From the NCBI GenBank assembly GCA_049322515.1, contig JBMOQW010000019.1, positions 1 to 64,000 on the forward strand: 64,000 bases of DNA. The letters are read 5' to 3'. Within the stretch, counting starts at the first letter, position 1. The number at the start of each line of letters is the position of its first letter. The notes beneath the pieces were generated by a model. The model was not told the DNA's origin. It worked only from the letters and a program-made list of their open reading frames with translations, and did no database searches. The position numbers and the translations under genes are program-made. Source of the DNA: Parasulfuritortus sp049322515. Lineage in GTDB: Bacteria; Pseudomonadota; Gammaproteobacteria; Burkholderiales; Thiobacillaceae. This document shows, in pieces, positions 25,312 through 34,085 of the stretch.

Positions 25312-26628
25312 TCATGTCTCCCGAGCCCCGCCACGGCCCACGTTCCGCCCCCGGTTCAGCCAAGGGGCGTAGGCCAGGCCCATGAGCAGGGCGATGAAGG
25401 CGAAGCCGCGAATGTCGTCGTGCCGGATCTCGAACACACTGTAGATGAAATACAAGGCCCAGGCGCTGGCCACGAACAAGGCCAGGTCGGGCTCGACCCG
25501 GCCCTGGCGCCAGGCCCGCCAGAGCGCGCCGGCGAGCAGCACATAGAGGGTCACGGTGGCGGCCAGGCCGAGCAGCCCGCTTTCCACCGCAATCTGCAGG
25601 TACAGGTCATGGAAATGCGGATACTGGGCCAACTCGGGGACCGCCCGGATCAGGGCTTCCGCCCCGCCGGGGCCATGGCCGAGCAGCGGCCGGGCCTCGA
25701 TCGACTGGCGCGCCAGTTGCCAGAGCGTGACCCGGGTGCCGACACTGGTCGTGACATCCACCGCCTGGCCCTGGACCACCTGGGCTACCACGGCTTCCTC
25801 CGCTTGCAGGCGCTGGGTGATGACTTCCCGGACCCCGAACACCGTGCCCAGCATCAGCACCAGGGCGAGGCCCACGGTCAGCACAGCGGGGCGCGGATAG
25901 GCGGTCAGCGGCGCCGGAGGATGACGCCACTGCCACCACACCGTGAGCGGCAGGACCGCCATCAAGGCCACCCAGGCCGCGCGCGACTGGTTGAACAACA
26001 CCGGCAGGGTGGCCGCGACCACGGCCAGGCAGAACAGTCCCGGCCACAGCCAGCGCTGTACCGGGCGGTCCGGCGACAGGCGCGCGAGGGCGGCAAATCC
26101 CAAGGAATAGAGCGCCAGCAACACGCTCCCGAAATACAGCCCCGGGCCATTGCCGCCCAGATGGTAGTCGGCCCGGGCACCGGACAGGTAGAGGCGGATT
26201 TCTGCGGGCGCGCCATGCCGGAGCCAGGCGTAGGCCAGGCCCAGGCCGGCGAGGCCGAGCATCGCCAGGGCGACGCGCCGGCGGCCGGCCAGGACCCAGC
26301 CGAACAAGAGCGCGAGGCCACCGGTATGCACCCAGGCATCGGAAAGGCCTCGCAGCAGTTCATTGAAATCGTCCTGCCAGGGCAGAACGCGCCAGGCCAC
26401 CAAAAAGCACAGGTAGGCGGTGAGCGCCAGGGCCAGCCAGAACAGGGGTTCACGCCGGGCCGCGCGCCACAGGCGCGGTCCATCCATGAGGCAGGCGATC
26501 AGCACCAGGCCGGTGCCGACCCGGATCGGCGCCCCGCCCACGCCGAGGCCCAGGGCCACCAGCCCGGCGCCGGCCAGGCCGATTGCTTCGGACGCGCGCG
26601 TCCAGCGCGACGGCGTCGGGCCGGGCAT
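25312..26628 (-). CDS. O-antigen ligase / Wzy-type polymerase membrane protein
   Basis: A 438-residue polytopic protein with about ten hydrophobic segments. The large periplasmic loop contains the Wzy_C landmarks LLGHGPGGAEAL and PHFHDLYLQIAVESGLLGL, including the H-x-H-type catalytic region of O-antigen ligases that join glycan to lipid A-core. The alternative is a polymerase of the same superfamily, which sequence alone cannot exclude. It lies 3 bases after hldE and precedes the sulfotransferase. Confidence 0.87.
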   Translation of the reverse strand: MPGPTPSRWTRASEAIGLAGAGLVALGLGVGGAPIRVGTGLVLIACLMDGPRLWRAARREPLFWLALALTAYLCFLVAWRVLPWQDDFNELLRGLSDAWVHTGGLALLFGWVLAGRRRVALAMLGLAGLGLAYAWLRHGAPAEIRLYLSGARADYHLGGNGPGLYFGSVLLALYSLGFAALARLSPDRPVQRWLWPGLFCLAVVAATLPVLFNQSRAAWVALMAVLPLTVWWQWRHPPAPLTAYPRPAVLTVGLALVLMLGTVFGVREVITQRLQAEEAVVAQVVQGQAVDVTTSVGTRVTLWQLARQSIEARPLLGHGPGGAEALIRAVPELAQYPHFHDLYLQIAVESGLLGLAATVTLYVLLAGALWRAWRQGRVEPDLALFVASAWALYFIYSVFEIRHDDIRGFAFIALLMGLAYAPWLNRGRNVGRGGARET

Positions 26629-26631
26629 CGC

Positions 26632-28137
26632 TCAGACGCCCTCGCCGCGACCGGCCGAAACCTTGTCGAGGATGCCGCTGGTGCTGCGTCCGGGCACCAC
26701 CGGGATGAGCGCCACACGACCGCCCCAGGCTTTCACCTCGGTCGCGCCAACCACCTGGTCCTCGCGGTAATCGTCGCCCTTGACCAGGACATCGGGGCGC
26801 AAGGCCTGGATCAGGGCCAGCGGCGTGTCGTCGTCGAACAGCACCACGGCATCGACCGCTTCCAGCGCAGCCAGGACCCGGGCCCGGTCTTCCTCATGGA
26901 TGACCGGCCGGGTCGGCCCCTTCAGGGCACTCACCGAGCGGTCCGTGTTGAGCCCGACCACCAGGCGGTCGCCCAGGGCGCGCGCCGCCTCCAGATAGGT
27001 CACGTGGCCGGCGTGCAGGAGATCGAAGCAGCCGTTGGTGAACACCACCCGCTGGCCATCGCGGCGCCAGGCCTCGACCAGGCGCGCGGCGCGCTCGGCG
27101 TCACGGATCTTCTCGGCCTGGCTGAGTCCGCCCTGGCGCTCCAGTTCCTCCAGGAGTTCCCAGGCCTCGATCGGCGCGGTGCCCACCTTGCCGACCACGA
27201 TGCCGGCCGCCAGGTTGGCCAGCTGGCCAGCCGCTTCCAGGGACAGCCCGGCGAGGCGCCCGGCCGCCAGGGTGGCGATCACGGTATCGCCGGCGCCGGA
27301 TACGTCAAATACCTGGCGGGCGCGCGCCGGCAAATGGCTTTCGGACTCGATGCGCAGCAGGGTCAGGCCCTCCTCGCCCCGGGTCAGGGCGATGAACTCG
27401 AGGTCGAGGTCGGCCACCATGCGCCGGGTGCCGGCCAGCACGGCCGCGGTATCGCGTGCCGGCACGCCGAGCGCTTCGGCCGCTTCGCGCTTGTTCGGGG
27501 TAAGCCCGGTGGCGCCGCGATACTTGGCGTAGTCACTGCCCTTGGGATCGACCAGGACCGGGATGCCGCGTGACCGGGCCAGGTCGATCAGGGCCCGGCA
27601 GACCGGCGCCGGCAAGGTGCCCTTGGCGTAGTCGGACAGGAGGATCAGGTCCGGCCGCGCCTGTTCGATGCGGCGGCGGGCGCGCTCGAGCAAACGCGTC
27701 TGCTCGGCTTCGGGAAACGGCCCGGTCTCCTCGCGGTCGAGGCGGACCATCTGCTGGTGGCCGCCGATGATCCGGGTCTTGGCGATGGTCGGGCGGGTCG
27801 GGTCGGCCACCAGGTCGGACTGGATGCCAGCGGCGGCCAGGGCCTCGGCCAGGACGCCGGCCTCGGCATCGGCGCCGACATGGCCGAGCACGGTCACCGG
27901 CAGGCCCAGGCCGGCCAGGTTGGCGGCCACGTTGCCGGCCCCGCCCAGACGCGCGGTTTCCCGGGTCAGGCGCACCACCGGTACCGGCGCCTCCGGCGAG
28001 ATGCGCTCGACCTCGCCCCAGAGGTAGCGGTCCAGGATCAGGTCGCCGATCACCAGCACGCCCCGGGCGGCCCCGTCGAGCGGCCGGAAATGCCGGCGCG
28101 TGGCACGGATCAGCTCATCCAAGATCGGCCTCGGCAT
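26632..28137 (-). CDS. hldE: bifunctional heptose 7-phosphate kinase / heptose 1-phosphate adenylyltransferase HldE
   Basis: Makes ADP-glycero-manno-heptose for LPS inner core. The 501-residue protein has an N-terminal ribokinase-fold kinase (GDLILDRYLWGEVERISPEA, and the anion hole VFDVSGAGDTVIATLAAG with catalytic Asp). The C-terminal cytidylyltransferase-like domain from about residue 355 has FTNGCFDLLHAGHVTYLEAA (HxGH) and STSGILDKV. Both domains are complete. The start overlaps the gmhA stop by 23 bases, linking the two consecutive pathway enzymes. Confidence 0.96.
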   Translation of the reverse strand: MPRPILDELIRATRRHFRPLDGAARGVLVIGDLILDRYLWGEVERISPEAPVPVVRLTRETARLGGAGNVAANLAGLGLPVTVLGHVGADAEAGVLAEALAAAGIQSDLVADPTRPTIAKTRIIGGHQQMVRLDREETGPFPEAEQTRLLERARRRIEQARPDLILLSDYAKGTLPAPVCRALIDLARSRGIPVLVDPKGSDYAKYRGATGLTPNKREAAEALGVPARDTAAVLAGTRRMVADLDLEFIALTRGEEGLTLLRIESESHLPARARQVFDVSGAGDTVIATLAAGRLAGLSLEAAGQLANLAAGIVVGKVGTAPIEAWELLEELERQGGLSQAEKIRDAERAARLVEAWRRDGQRVVFTNGCFDLLHAGHVTYLEAARALGDRLVVGLNTDRSVSALKGPTRPVIHEEDRARVLAALEAVDAVVLFDDDTPLALIQALRPDVLVKGDDYREDQVVGATEVKAWGGRVALIPVVPGRSTSGILDKVSAGRGEGV

Positions 28138-28726
28138 CGATCAGGTCGCACAGGATATGGCCAATCAGGATGTGCGCTTCCTGGATGCGCGGCGTGTCCG
28201 CGGAGGGCACGACCAGCGGACTGTCGCACAATGTCCGGATGCACCCACCGTCACCCCCGAGCAGACCGGCGGTGTGGGCCCCCAGGGCACGCGCTGCCTC
28301 GAGGCCGGCCAGCACGTTGCGACTGTTGCCGGACGTGGAGATGCCGACCACCACGTCCCGTTCGGTGCACAGGGCCTCGACCTGGCGTGCGAAGACGTGG
28401 TCGAAGCCATAGTCATTGCCGACCGAAGTGAGGATGGAACTGTCCGTGGTCAGCGCGATGGCCGCCAGGCCACGCCGCTCCCGCCGATAGCGGCCGACCA
28501 TCTCGGCGGCCAGGTGCTGGCTGTCGGCCGCGCTGCCGCCGTTGCCCATCCAGACCACCTTGCCACCCTGGCGCAGGCTGGCGCGCATGCGCTCGCCGAG
28601 CCGTTCGACCGCAGGCAGGAGGGGACTCAGGGCGGCGACCACTTCGAGGTGGTCGCGCACGGCATGCTGGATGGCATCGTTCACGGCGGCGGACGGGGGG
28701 CTCAAGGAGGCGCCATGATAAGCCAA
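28115..28726 (-). CDS. gmhA: sedoheptulose 7-phosphate isomerase GmhA
   Basis: First enzyme of ADP-heptose synthesis. The 203-residue SIS-domain protein has VVWMGNGGSAADSQHLAAEM, DYGFDHVFARQVEAL and VVGISTSGNSRNVLAGLEAA, and a C-terminal QEAHILIGHILCDLID with the metal-binding His. The first dozen residues are not conserved and a later start is possible. It is the first gene of the glycan operon and precedes hldE with a 23-base overlap. Confidence 0.94.
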   Translation of the reverse strand: MAYHGASLSPPSAAVNDAIQHAVRDHLEVVAALSPLLPAVERLGERMRASLRQGGKVVWMGNGGSAADSQHLAAEMVGRYRRERRGLAAIALTTDSSILTSVGNDYGFDHVFARQVEALCTERDVVVGISTSGNSRNVLAGLEAARALGAHTAGLLGGDGGCIRTLCDSPLVVPSADTPRIQEAHILIGHILCDLIDAEADLG

Positions 28727-28739
28727 GCCGGGCCCCGGC

Positions 28740-30182
28740 TTACAGCAGGAACACCGTGGCCAGGCCGAGGAAGATCAGGAAACCCATCGAGTCGGTGATG
28801 AAGGTGAGCAGGACATGGGCGCCGAACGCCGGGTCGTGACCGAGCCGGACAATGATCTTGGGTGCCCAGAAACCCGCCATCGAGGCCACCAGCAAGTTCA
28901 GCAACATGGCCACGGCCATGACCACCGCCAGCGGGAAACTGCCATACAGGGCATAGGTCACCGCGCCCATGATGCTGCCCCAGACCAGACCGTTCAACCA
29001 GGCGATGCCGAGTTCCTTGAGCATCAGGCGCTTGGAGTTTTCCTTGGAGATCAGGTTGAGTGCCAGACCGCGCACCATCAGGGTCAGGGTCTGGCTGCCG
29101 GAATTGCCGCCCATGCCGGCCACGATCGGCATCAGCGCCGCCAGGGCCGCCAGTTTCTCGATGCTGCCCTCGAAGGCACCCACCACGCGGGAGGCGAACA
29201 GCGCCGTGCACAGGTTGATGCCCAGCCAGAGCCAGCGGTTCTTGGCCGCCTTCCAGACGGTCGTGAACAGGTCCTCGTCCTCGCGCAGGCCGGCCGCCTG
29301 GAGCAGGTCGGACTCGCTCTCCTCGCGGATGAAGTCGACCACCACGTCCACGGTCAGGCGGCCGACCAGGCGATCGTTGGCGTCGACCACCGGCGCGGTG
29401 ACCAGGTCATAGCGCTCGAACGCCTGGGCAGCATCGGAGGCCCCGTCGGACGGGTGGAAGGTCACCGGCTCATCCGACATCACGGCGGCGACATGCGCCT
29501 CCGGATCGTGCACCAGCATGCGCTTCAGGGGCAGGGTGCCGATCAGTTCGCCGTCGCGCTCGACCACGAACAGCTTGTCGGTGTGTTCGGGCAGGTCGCC
29601 CAGCATGCGCAGGTAGCGCAGCGCGGTCTCCAGGGTGACATCGGCGCGGATGGTGACGAAGTCGTAGTCCATCAGGGCGCCGACCGAATCCTCGTCGTAG
29701 GACAGTGACGATTCGACCTGCGCCCGCTTGGCGTGGTCGAGCGACTTCATCAGCTCCTGGACCACGTCCTTGGGCAGGTCGGGCGCCAGGTCGGCGATCT
29801 CGTCGGTGTCCAGGCTGGCAGCGGCGGCCACCAGCTCGCGGTTGTCCATCGCCTCGATCAGGGTTTCCCGGACTGCGTCCGAGACCTCGATCAGGATCTC
29901 GCCGTCGCGGTCGGCCTTGACCAGATCCCAGACCAGGAGGCGATCTTCCAGCGGCAGCGCCTCGAGGATGTAGGCGACGTCGGCCGGGTGCAGGGAATCC
30001 AGCTTGTGGGTCAGCTCGGCCAGATGCTGCTTGTGCACCAGTTGTTCCACCAGCTCGTGCCTGGGCATGTCCTGCTTGTGCACCAGCGACTCGACCAGGC
30101 GATGCCGGCTGAGCAGCGCGGTGACCTGCTCCAGGCTGTCCTCGACGTGTTCGGTGACTCGATCTTCGTGCTGGCTGTCCAT
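28740..30182 (-). CDS. mgtE: magnesium transporter MgtE
   Basis: Mg2+-gated Mg2+ channel of the inner membrane. The 480-residue protein has an N-terminal helical superhelix domain (about 35-150), tandem CBS domains (about 155-280) that sense cytosolic Mg2+, a plug helix and five C-terminal membrane helices. The pore signature is MPIVAGMGGNSGSQTLTLMVRG. A short VHKQ repeat (SLVHKQDMPRHELVEQLVHKQ, cut here to its repeats LVHKQ) marks the N-terminus. It is separated from gmhA by 13 bases and has about 166 bases of GC-rich spacer upstream. Confidence 0.96.
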   Translation of the reverse strand: MDSQHEDRVTEHVEDSLEQVTALLSRHRLVESLVHKQDMPRHELVEQLVHKQHLAELTHKLDSLHPADVAYILEALPLEDRLLVWDLVKADRDGEILIEVSDAVRETLIEAMDNRELVAAAASLDTDEIADLAPDLPKDVVQELMKSLDHAKRAQVESSLSYDEDSVGALMDYDFVTIRADVTLETALRYLRMLGDLPEHTDKLFVVERDGELIGTLPLKRMLVHDPEAHVAAVMSDEPVTFHPSDGASDAAQAFERYDLVTAPVVDANDRLVGRLTVDVVVDFIREESESDLLQAAGLREDEDLFTTVWKAAKNRWLWLGINLCTALFASRVVGAFEGSIEKLAALAALMPIVAGMGGNSGSQTLTLMVRGLALNLISKENSKRLMLKELGIAWLNGLVWGSIMGAVTYALYGSFPLAVVMAVAMLLNLLVASMAGFWAPKIIVRLGHDPAFGAHVLLTFITDSMGFLIFLGLATVFLL

Positions 30183-30348
30183 GCTTGGTCGCGGGCCACC
30201 GGGCCCCGCCCCTCCGTCGCTAACCCCGCCCGGACCCCATGCCCGCGCCGTGGCCGCTCATTCTACCCGCACGGCATGACAAGCTCGCATGACATGCACG
30301 ACAGCGGGCCGGCCTGCTGCAAGCGCGGCATCCCACACGGCCCGGTGC

Positions 30349-31038
30349 TTACTTGGGGACCGCCACCTGATTCATGCGCGCCGCGATGATGCCCTGGCGT
30401 TTGAGCAGGCCCCGGGCCCCACGATGGGTTTCATAGTAGCGGGGATTGGGGATCATGGCCGCCAGGTGCGCGGCCTGCGAAGGTCCCAGGCGGGCGGCCG
30501 ATTGCTTGTAGTAGCGACGTGCCGCCGCCTCGGCGCCGTAAATGCCGTTGCCCCACTCGATCACGTTGAGATAGACCTCCAGGATGCGCGGTTTGCTCCA
30601 GAGCTGTTCGATCATCACCGTGATCACCGCTTCCTGGAGCTTGCGCAGCGGATTGCGCGAGGCCGACAGGAAGAGATTCTTGGCCAGTTGCTGGCTGATG
30701 GTCGAGCCGCCGGCGACGATGCGCCCTTTCTTGAGGTTTTTCTCGACCGCCTGCTCGATGCCTTCCCAGTCGAAGCCCTCGTGTTCCAGGAAGCGGCTGT
30801 CCTCGGCGGCGATCACGGCCCGCTTGAGGTGCATCGAAATGCGCGGATAGTCGATCCACTGATGGCGCAGCTCGGCCTCGGGGCCCTTTTTTTCTTGCAA
30901 GCGGGCCAGGCCGGCGTCCATGAAGGCGGTGTTGGCGGGATTGAAATAGCCCCACCAGAGCACCCCGGCCAGGTAGCCGAGTTGCAGGTAGAGCACCAGG
31001 ATGCCGGCGATCAGGCCGGCGCGCCACAGCCAGCGCAT
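30349..31038 (-). CDS. mtgA: monofunctional biosynthetic peptidoglycan transglycosylase
   Basis: GT51 glycosyltransferase that polymerises lipid II into glycan strands at the inner membrane. The 229-residue protein has an N-terminal membrane anchor (GLIAGILVLYLQLGYLAGVL). The catalytic motif VIAAEDSRFLEHEGFDW with the key Glu is at about residue 76, followed by GGSTISQQLAKNLFLS and EVYLNVIEWGNGIYG. The ATG shares one base with the aroE stop (TGATG), as in many Betaproteobacteria. Confidence 0.95.
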   Translation of the reverse strand: MRWLWRAGLIAGILVLYLQLGYLAGVLWWGYFNPANTAFMDAGLARLQEKKGPEAELRHQWIDYPRISMHLKRAVIAAEDSRFLEHEGFDWEGIEQAVEKNLKKGRIVAGGSTISQQLAKNLFLSASRNPLRKLQEAVITVMIEQLWSKPRILEVYLNVIEWGNGIYGAEAAARRYYKQSAARLGPSQAAHLAAMIPNPRYYETHRGARGLLKRQGIIAARMNQVAVPK

Positions 31039-31835
31039 CAGGAATCCCGCAGCATGGCCCGCACCGGCGCGGTGTCGGGCCGCACGCCACGCCAGAGGAA
31101 AAAGGCCTCGGCGGCCTGTTCGACCAGCATGCCCAGCCCGTCCGCGCAGCGCGCCCCATGCGCCCGGGCGAAGCTCAGGAAGGGCGTGTTGCGGCCATAC
31201 ATCATGTCGTAAGCCAGGGCGCCAGGCGCGAACAGGTCATCCGGCAGCGGGGGCAGCTCACCGGCCAGGCTGGCCGCGGTGGCATTGATGACCAGGTCGA
31301 ACTGGCGGCCCGGCAAGGCATCGTAGCCGCCGCCGTAGCAATCGAAGCGGGCCGACAGCTCGCGCGCCTTGTAGGCGGTGCGGTTGGCGATGAACAGCTC
31401 GGCGGGCTGGCGTTCCATCAAAGGCAACCCGACCCCGCGCGCAGCGCCACCGGCGCCCAGCAGCAAGACGCGCCGCCCGGCCGGGTCGACGCCGAGGTGG
31501 CCGACCAGGTCATTGACCAGACCGGCGCCATCGGTATTGTCCCCGTGGAGGCGACCCTCGACCCAGCTCAGGGTGTTCACCGCGCCGGCGGCATCGGCCC
31601 GTTCACTGCGTTCATCGACCAGCGCGAAGGCCTGTTCCTTGAACGGCACGGTGACGTTGGCACCCCGGCCGCCCTCGGCGGCAAAAGCGCGCACGGCACC
31701 GGCGAAATCGTCGAGCGGCGCGTCGATCGCCCGGTAGTCGAGGTCCTGCCCGGTCTGGCGGGCAAACTCGGCATGGATGCGAGGGGATTTGGAATGGCTG
31801 ATCGGATGGCCGAAGACGGCGTAATGGTCGGTCAT
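31038..31835 (-). CDS. aroE: shikimate dehydrogenase AroE
   Basis: NADPH-dependent reduction of 3-dehydroshikimate. The 265-residue protein starts MTDHYAVFGHPISHSKSPRI, with the shikimate-binding Ser-x-Ser and the catalytic Lys in VTVPFKEQAF. The NADP-binding loop is VLLLGAGGAARGVGLPL followed by FIANRTAYKA. I chose the ATG at 31835 because AroE proteins begin here; the frame stays open further upstream without homology. It is divergent from glnA and coupled to mtgA. Confidence 0.95.
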   Translation of the reverse strand: MTDHYAVFGHPISHSKSPRIHAEFARQTGQDLDYRAIDAPLDDFAGAVRAFAAEGGRGANVTVPFKEQAFALVDERSERADAAGAVNTLSWVEGRLHGDNTDGAGLVNDLVGHLGVDPAGRRVLLLGAGGAARGVGLPLMERQPAELFIANRTAYKARELSARFDCYGGGYDALPGRQFDLVINATAASLAGELPPLPDDLFAPGALAYDMMYGRNTPFLSFARAHGARCADGLGMLVEQAAEAFFLWRGVRPDTAPVRAMLRDS

Positions 31836-31896
31836 GTTCGGGGCGCCCCGGAAGTAACGGCCGCGATTGTACGTCGACTCCGAAACATCCAGGCAT

Positions 31897-31932
31897 GCAC
31901 CAGCACGGGGCTCGCAGGCACCATTACAGTGC
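31897..31932 (+). promoter_or_regulatory. putative NtrC (GlnG) binding sites upstream of glnA
   Basis: Bases 31918-31932 read GCAC-CATTACA-GTGC, matching the GCAC-N7-GTGC dyad of NtrC sites. A second, weaker copy, GCAC-N7-GGGC, lies at 31897-31911, 21 bases away and thus on the same helix face. They lie about 65-100 bases upstream of a sigma-54 promoter, a normal enhancer arrangement. The cognate regulator glnG is encoded 3 kb downstream. Confidence 0.6.
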
Positions 31933-31994
31933 ACAAAAAATCCAATTTCCGGTTTTGGCCCTTATGGCACAATGCTTCGGCTCAATTTCAGTGC

Positions 31995-32010
31995 TGGCAT
32001 GGCACATGCT
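31995..32010 (+). promoter_or_regulatory. sigma-54 promoter of glnA
   Basis: TGGCATGGCACATGCT has the invariant GG and GC of the -24/-12 elements separated by exactly 10 bases (consensus TGGCAC-N5-TTGCW). The predicted start is near 32022, about 47 bases before the glnA ATG. Together with upstream NtrC-like dyads it indicates nitrogen-regulated transcription. An additional sigma-70 promoter was not identified with confidence. Confidence 0.7.
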
Positions 32011-32068
32011 AGACAAGCCCACGTGTGGTTTCCACATTCCCATTGCAATCCGTGATTAGGAGTCAAAC

Positions 32069-33478
32069 ATGGCGGTCGCCGACGTTATGAAGATGGTCCA
32101 GGAAAACGATGTCAAGTTCGTCGATTTCCGTTTCACCGACACCCGGGGCAAGGAACAGCACGTCACCGTGCCGGTTTCCCATTTCGACGAAGAGAAGTTC
32201 ACCGAGGGCCACGCCTTCGACGGTTCCTCGATCGCCGGCTGGAAGGGCATCCAGGCCTCCGACATGCTGCTCATGCCGGACCCGGACACCGCCAACATCG
32301 ACCCCTTCATGGATGAGCCGACCCTGATCCTGACCTGCGACGTGGTCGAGCCGGACACCGGCAAGGGCTACGATCGCGACCCGCGTTCCATCGCCAAGCG
32401 CGCCGAGGCCTACCTCAAGTCCTCCGGCATCGGCGACGTGGCCTACTTCGGCCCGGAACCCGAGTTCTTCATTTTCGATTCGGTCACCTGGCATGACGAC
32501 ATGTCCGGCTGCCACGTCAAGGTCCGCTCCGAGGAAGCCGCCTGGTCCTCCGGCGAGCAGACCGAAGCCGGCAACATCGGCCACCGTCCGCGCGTCAAGG
32601 GTGGCTACTTCCCGGTGCCCCCGATCGACAGCCTGCATGACATCCGCGCCGCCATGTGCCTGGCCCTGGAAGAGATGGGCGTGCCGGTCGAAGTGCACCA
32701 CCACGAAGTCGCCACTGCCGGCCAGTGCGAGATCGGCACCAAGTTCGCCTCCCTGACCAAGCGCGGCGACTGGACCCAGGTCCAGAAGTACGTGATCCAC
32801 AACGTGGCCCACGCCTATGGCAAGACCGCCACCTTCATGCCCAAGCCCATCGTCGGCGACAACGGTTCCGGCATGCACGTGCACCAGTCGATCTGGAAGG
32901 ACGGCAAGAACCTGTTCGCCGGCAACGGCTACGCCGGCCTGTCCGAGACTGCCCTGTACTACATCGGCGGCATCATCAAGCACGCCAAGGCCCTGAACGC
33001 GATCTGCAACCCCGGCACCAACTCCTACAAGCGTCTGGTGCCGCACTACGAAGCCCCGGTCAAGCTGGCCTACTCCGCCAAGAACCGTTCCGCTTCGATC
33101 CGCATCCCGCACGTCGCCAGCGACAAGGCCCGCCGCATCGAAACCCGCTTCCCGGACCCGATCGCCAACCCGTACATGTGCTTCGCCGCGCTGCTGATGG
33201 CCGGCCTGGACGGCATCCAGAACAAGATCCACCCGGGCGACCCCGCCACCAAGAACCTGTACGATCTGTCGCCGGAAGAAGAAGCCGCCATCCCGACCGT
33301 ATGCGCGTCGCTCGACGAGGCCCTCGACAACCTGGCCAAGGACCACGAGTTCCTGACCAAGGGCGGCGTGTTCAGCGAGGAATTCATCCAGGCCTACATC
33401 GACCTGAAGATGGAAGACGTCAACCGCATCCGGATGACCACCCACCCGGTCGAATTCGACATGTACTACTCCGTCTAA
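32069..33478 (+). CDS. glnA: glutamine synthetase type I
   Basis: Condenses glutamate and ammonia to glutamine using ATP; cytoplasmic dodecamer. The 469-residue protein has the GSI signatures FDGSSIAGWKGIQASDM, the ATP-site KPIVGDNGSGMHVHQSIWKD and NLYDLSPEE with the adenylylation tyrosine (Tyr398 counting the initiator Met), so activity can be controlled by GlnE. TAGGAG precedes the ATG by 7 bases. Control sites for sigma-54 and NtrC lie upstream and a strong terminator follows. Confidence 0.98.
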   Translation: MAVADVMKMVQENDVKFVDFRFTDTRGKEQHVTVPVSHFDEEKFTEGHAFDGSSIAGWKGIQASDMLLMPDPDTANIDPFMDEPTLILTCDVVEPDTGKGYDRDPRSIAKRAEAYLKSSGIGDVAYFGPEPEFFIFDSVTWHDDMSGCHVKVRSEEAAWSSGEQTEAGNIGHRPRVKGGYFPVPPIDSLHDIRAAMCLALEEMGVPVEVHHHEVATAGQCEIGTKFASLTKRGDWTQVQKYVIHNVAHAYGKTATFMPKPIVGDNGSGMHVHQSIWKDGKNLFAGNGYAGLSETALYYIGGIIKHAKALNAICNPGTNSYKRLVPHYEAPVKLAYSAKNRSASIRIPHVASDKARRIETRFPDPIANPYMCFAALLMAGLDGIQNKIHPGDPATKNLYDLSPEEEAAIPTVCASLDEALDNLAKDHEFLTKGGVFSEEFIQAYIDLKMEDVNRIRMTTHPVEFDMYYSV

Positions 33479-33498
33479 GCGGCTGTTTCGACGGGATC

Positions 33499-33524
33499 AA
33501 AGGGCGGCCCAGGCCGCCCTTTTC
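33499..33524 (+). terminator. Rho-independent terminator after glnA
   Basis: AAAGGGCGGCC and GGCCGCCCTTTT form an 11-base-pair stem around a CA loop, followed by a T-rich stretch (TTTTCATTT). It lies 21 bases after the glnA stop and should separate glnA from the downstream genes. Confidence 0.9.
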
Positions 33525-33561
33525 ATTTGCCCGCACTGTCGCCATTGCCTACACTCGCGCC

Positions 33562-34014
33562 ATGTCGCGCATCGCCTTCGTCCTGCTCCTGTCCTGCCTG
33601 GCCAGCCCGGCCGGCGCGGTGACCTACAAATGCACCCTGGGCCCGGACGAGCCGCCGCTCTACACCGACAATACCCGGCGCGGCCGCTGCGTACGCCTGG
33701 CCGAGGACCCCGGTGTCGCCACCCAGATCAGCCTGCCCCAGCCGGCCGGAGCCAAGAGCAAGGCGGCCAGCGGGCCCAGCCCGGCAGACTTTCCGAAGGT
33801 CGACAAGACCACCCAGAACCGGCGCGACGACAAGCGCCGGACCCTGCTGATGGAAGAACGGCAGCAAGAGGAAACCGCCCTCGCCCGGGTGCGTACCCAG
33901 CTCGACGACCGCACCGCGCGTGCCCCCCAGGAGCGTTCCCGCCTGCAGGAGAGCCTGCGCCTGCACCAGCGCAACATCGAGATGCTCGACAAGGAACTGG
34001 CCCGGATCAAATAG
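33562..34014 (+). CDS. small exported coiled-coil protein (DUF4124-like N-terminus)
   Basis: The 150-residue protein starts MSRIAFVLLLSCLASPAGAV, a signal peptide cut near AGA. The mature N-terminus VTYKCTLGPDEPPLYTDN has the pattern of DUF4124 proteins (YKC ... YTD) with a second cysteine soon after. The rest is a charged helix rich in Arg, Glu and Gln (about 75-150) likely to form a coiled coil. Function unknown. Proteins of this kind are often found beside glnA-glnL-glnG in Betaproteobacteria, but the reason is not known. Confidence 0.75.
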   Translation: MSRIAFVLLLSCLASPAGAVTYKCTLGPDEPPLYTDNTRRGRCVRLAEDPGVATQISLPQPAGAKSKAASGPSPADFPKVDKTTQNRRDDKRRTLLMEERQQEETALARVRTQLDDRTARAPQERSRLQESLRLHQRNIEMLDKELARIK

Positions 34015-34085
34015 GCCGGCCCAGCGCACAAGACCGCTGGCGTGCTTCTTGCTAACCTAGTGGGGACTCCCTCCGGCCTCGTCCC

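Noticed and set aside
24208..27573. Second very long plus-strand open frame over the O-antigen ligase and hldE
   Set aside because: Antisense shadow of well-identified genes, with low-complexity Gln/Gly/Arg composition.
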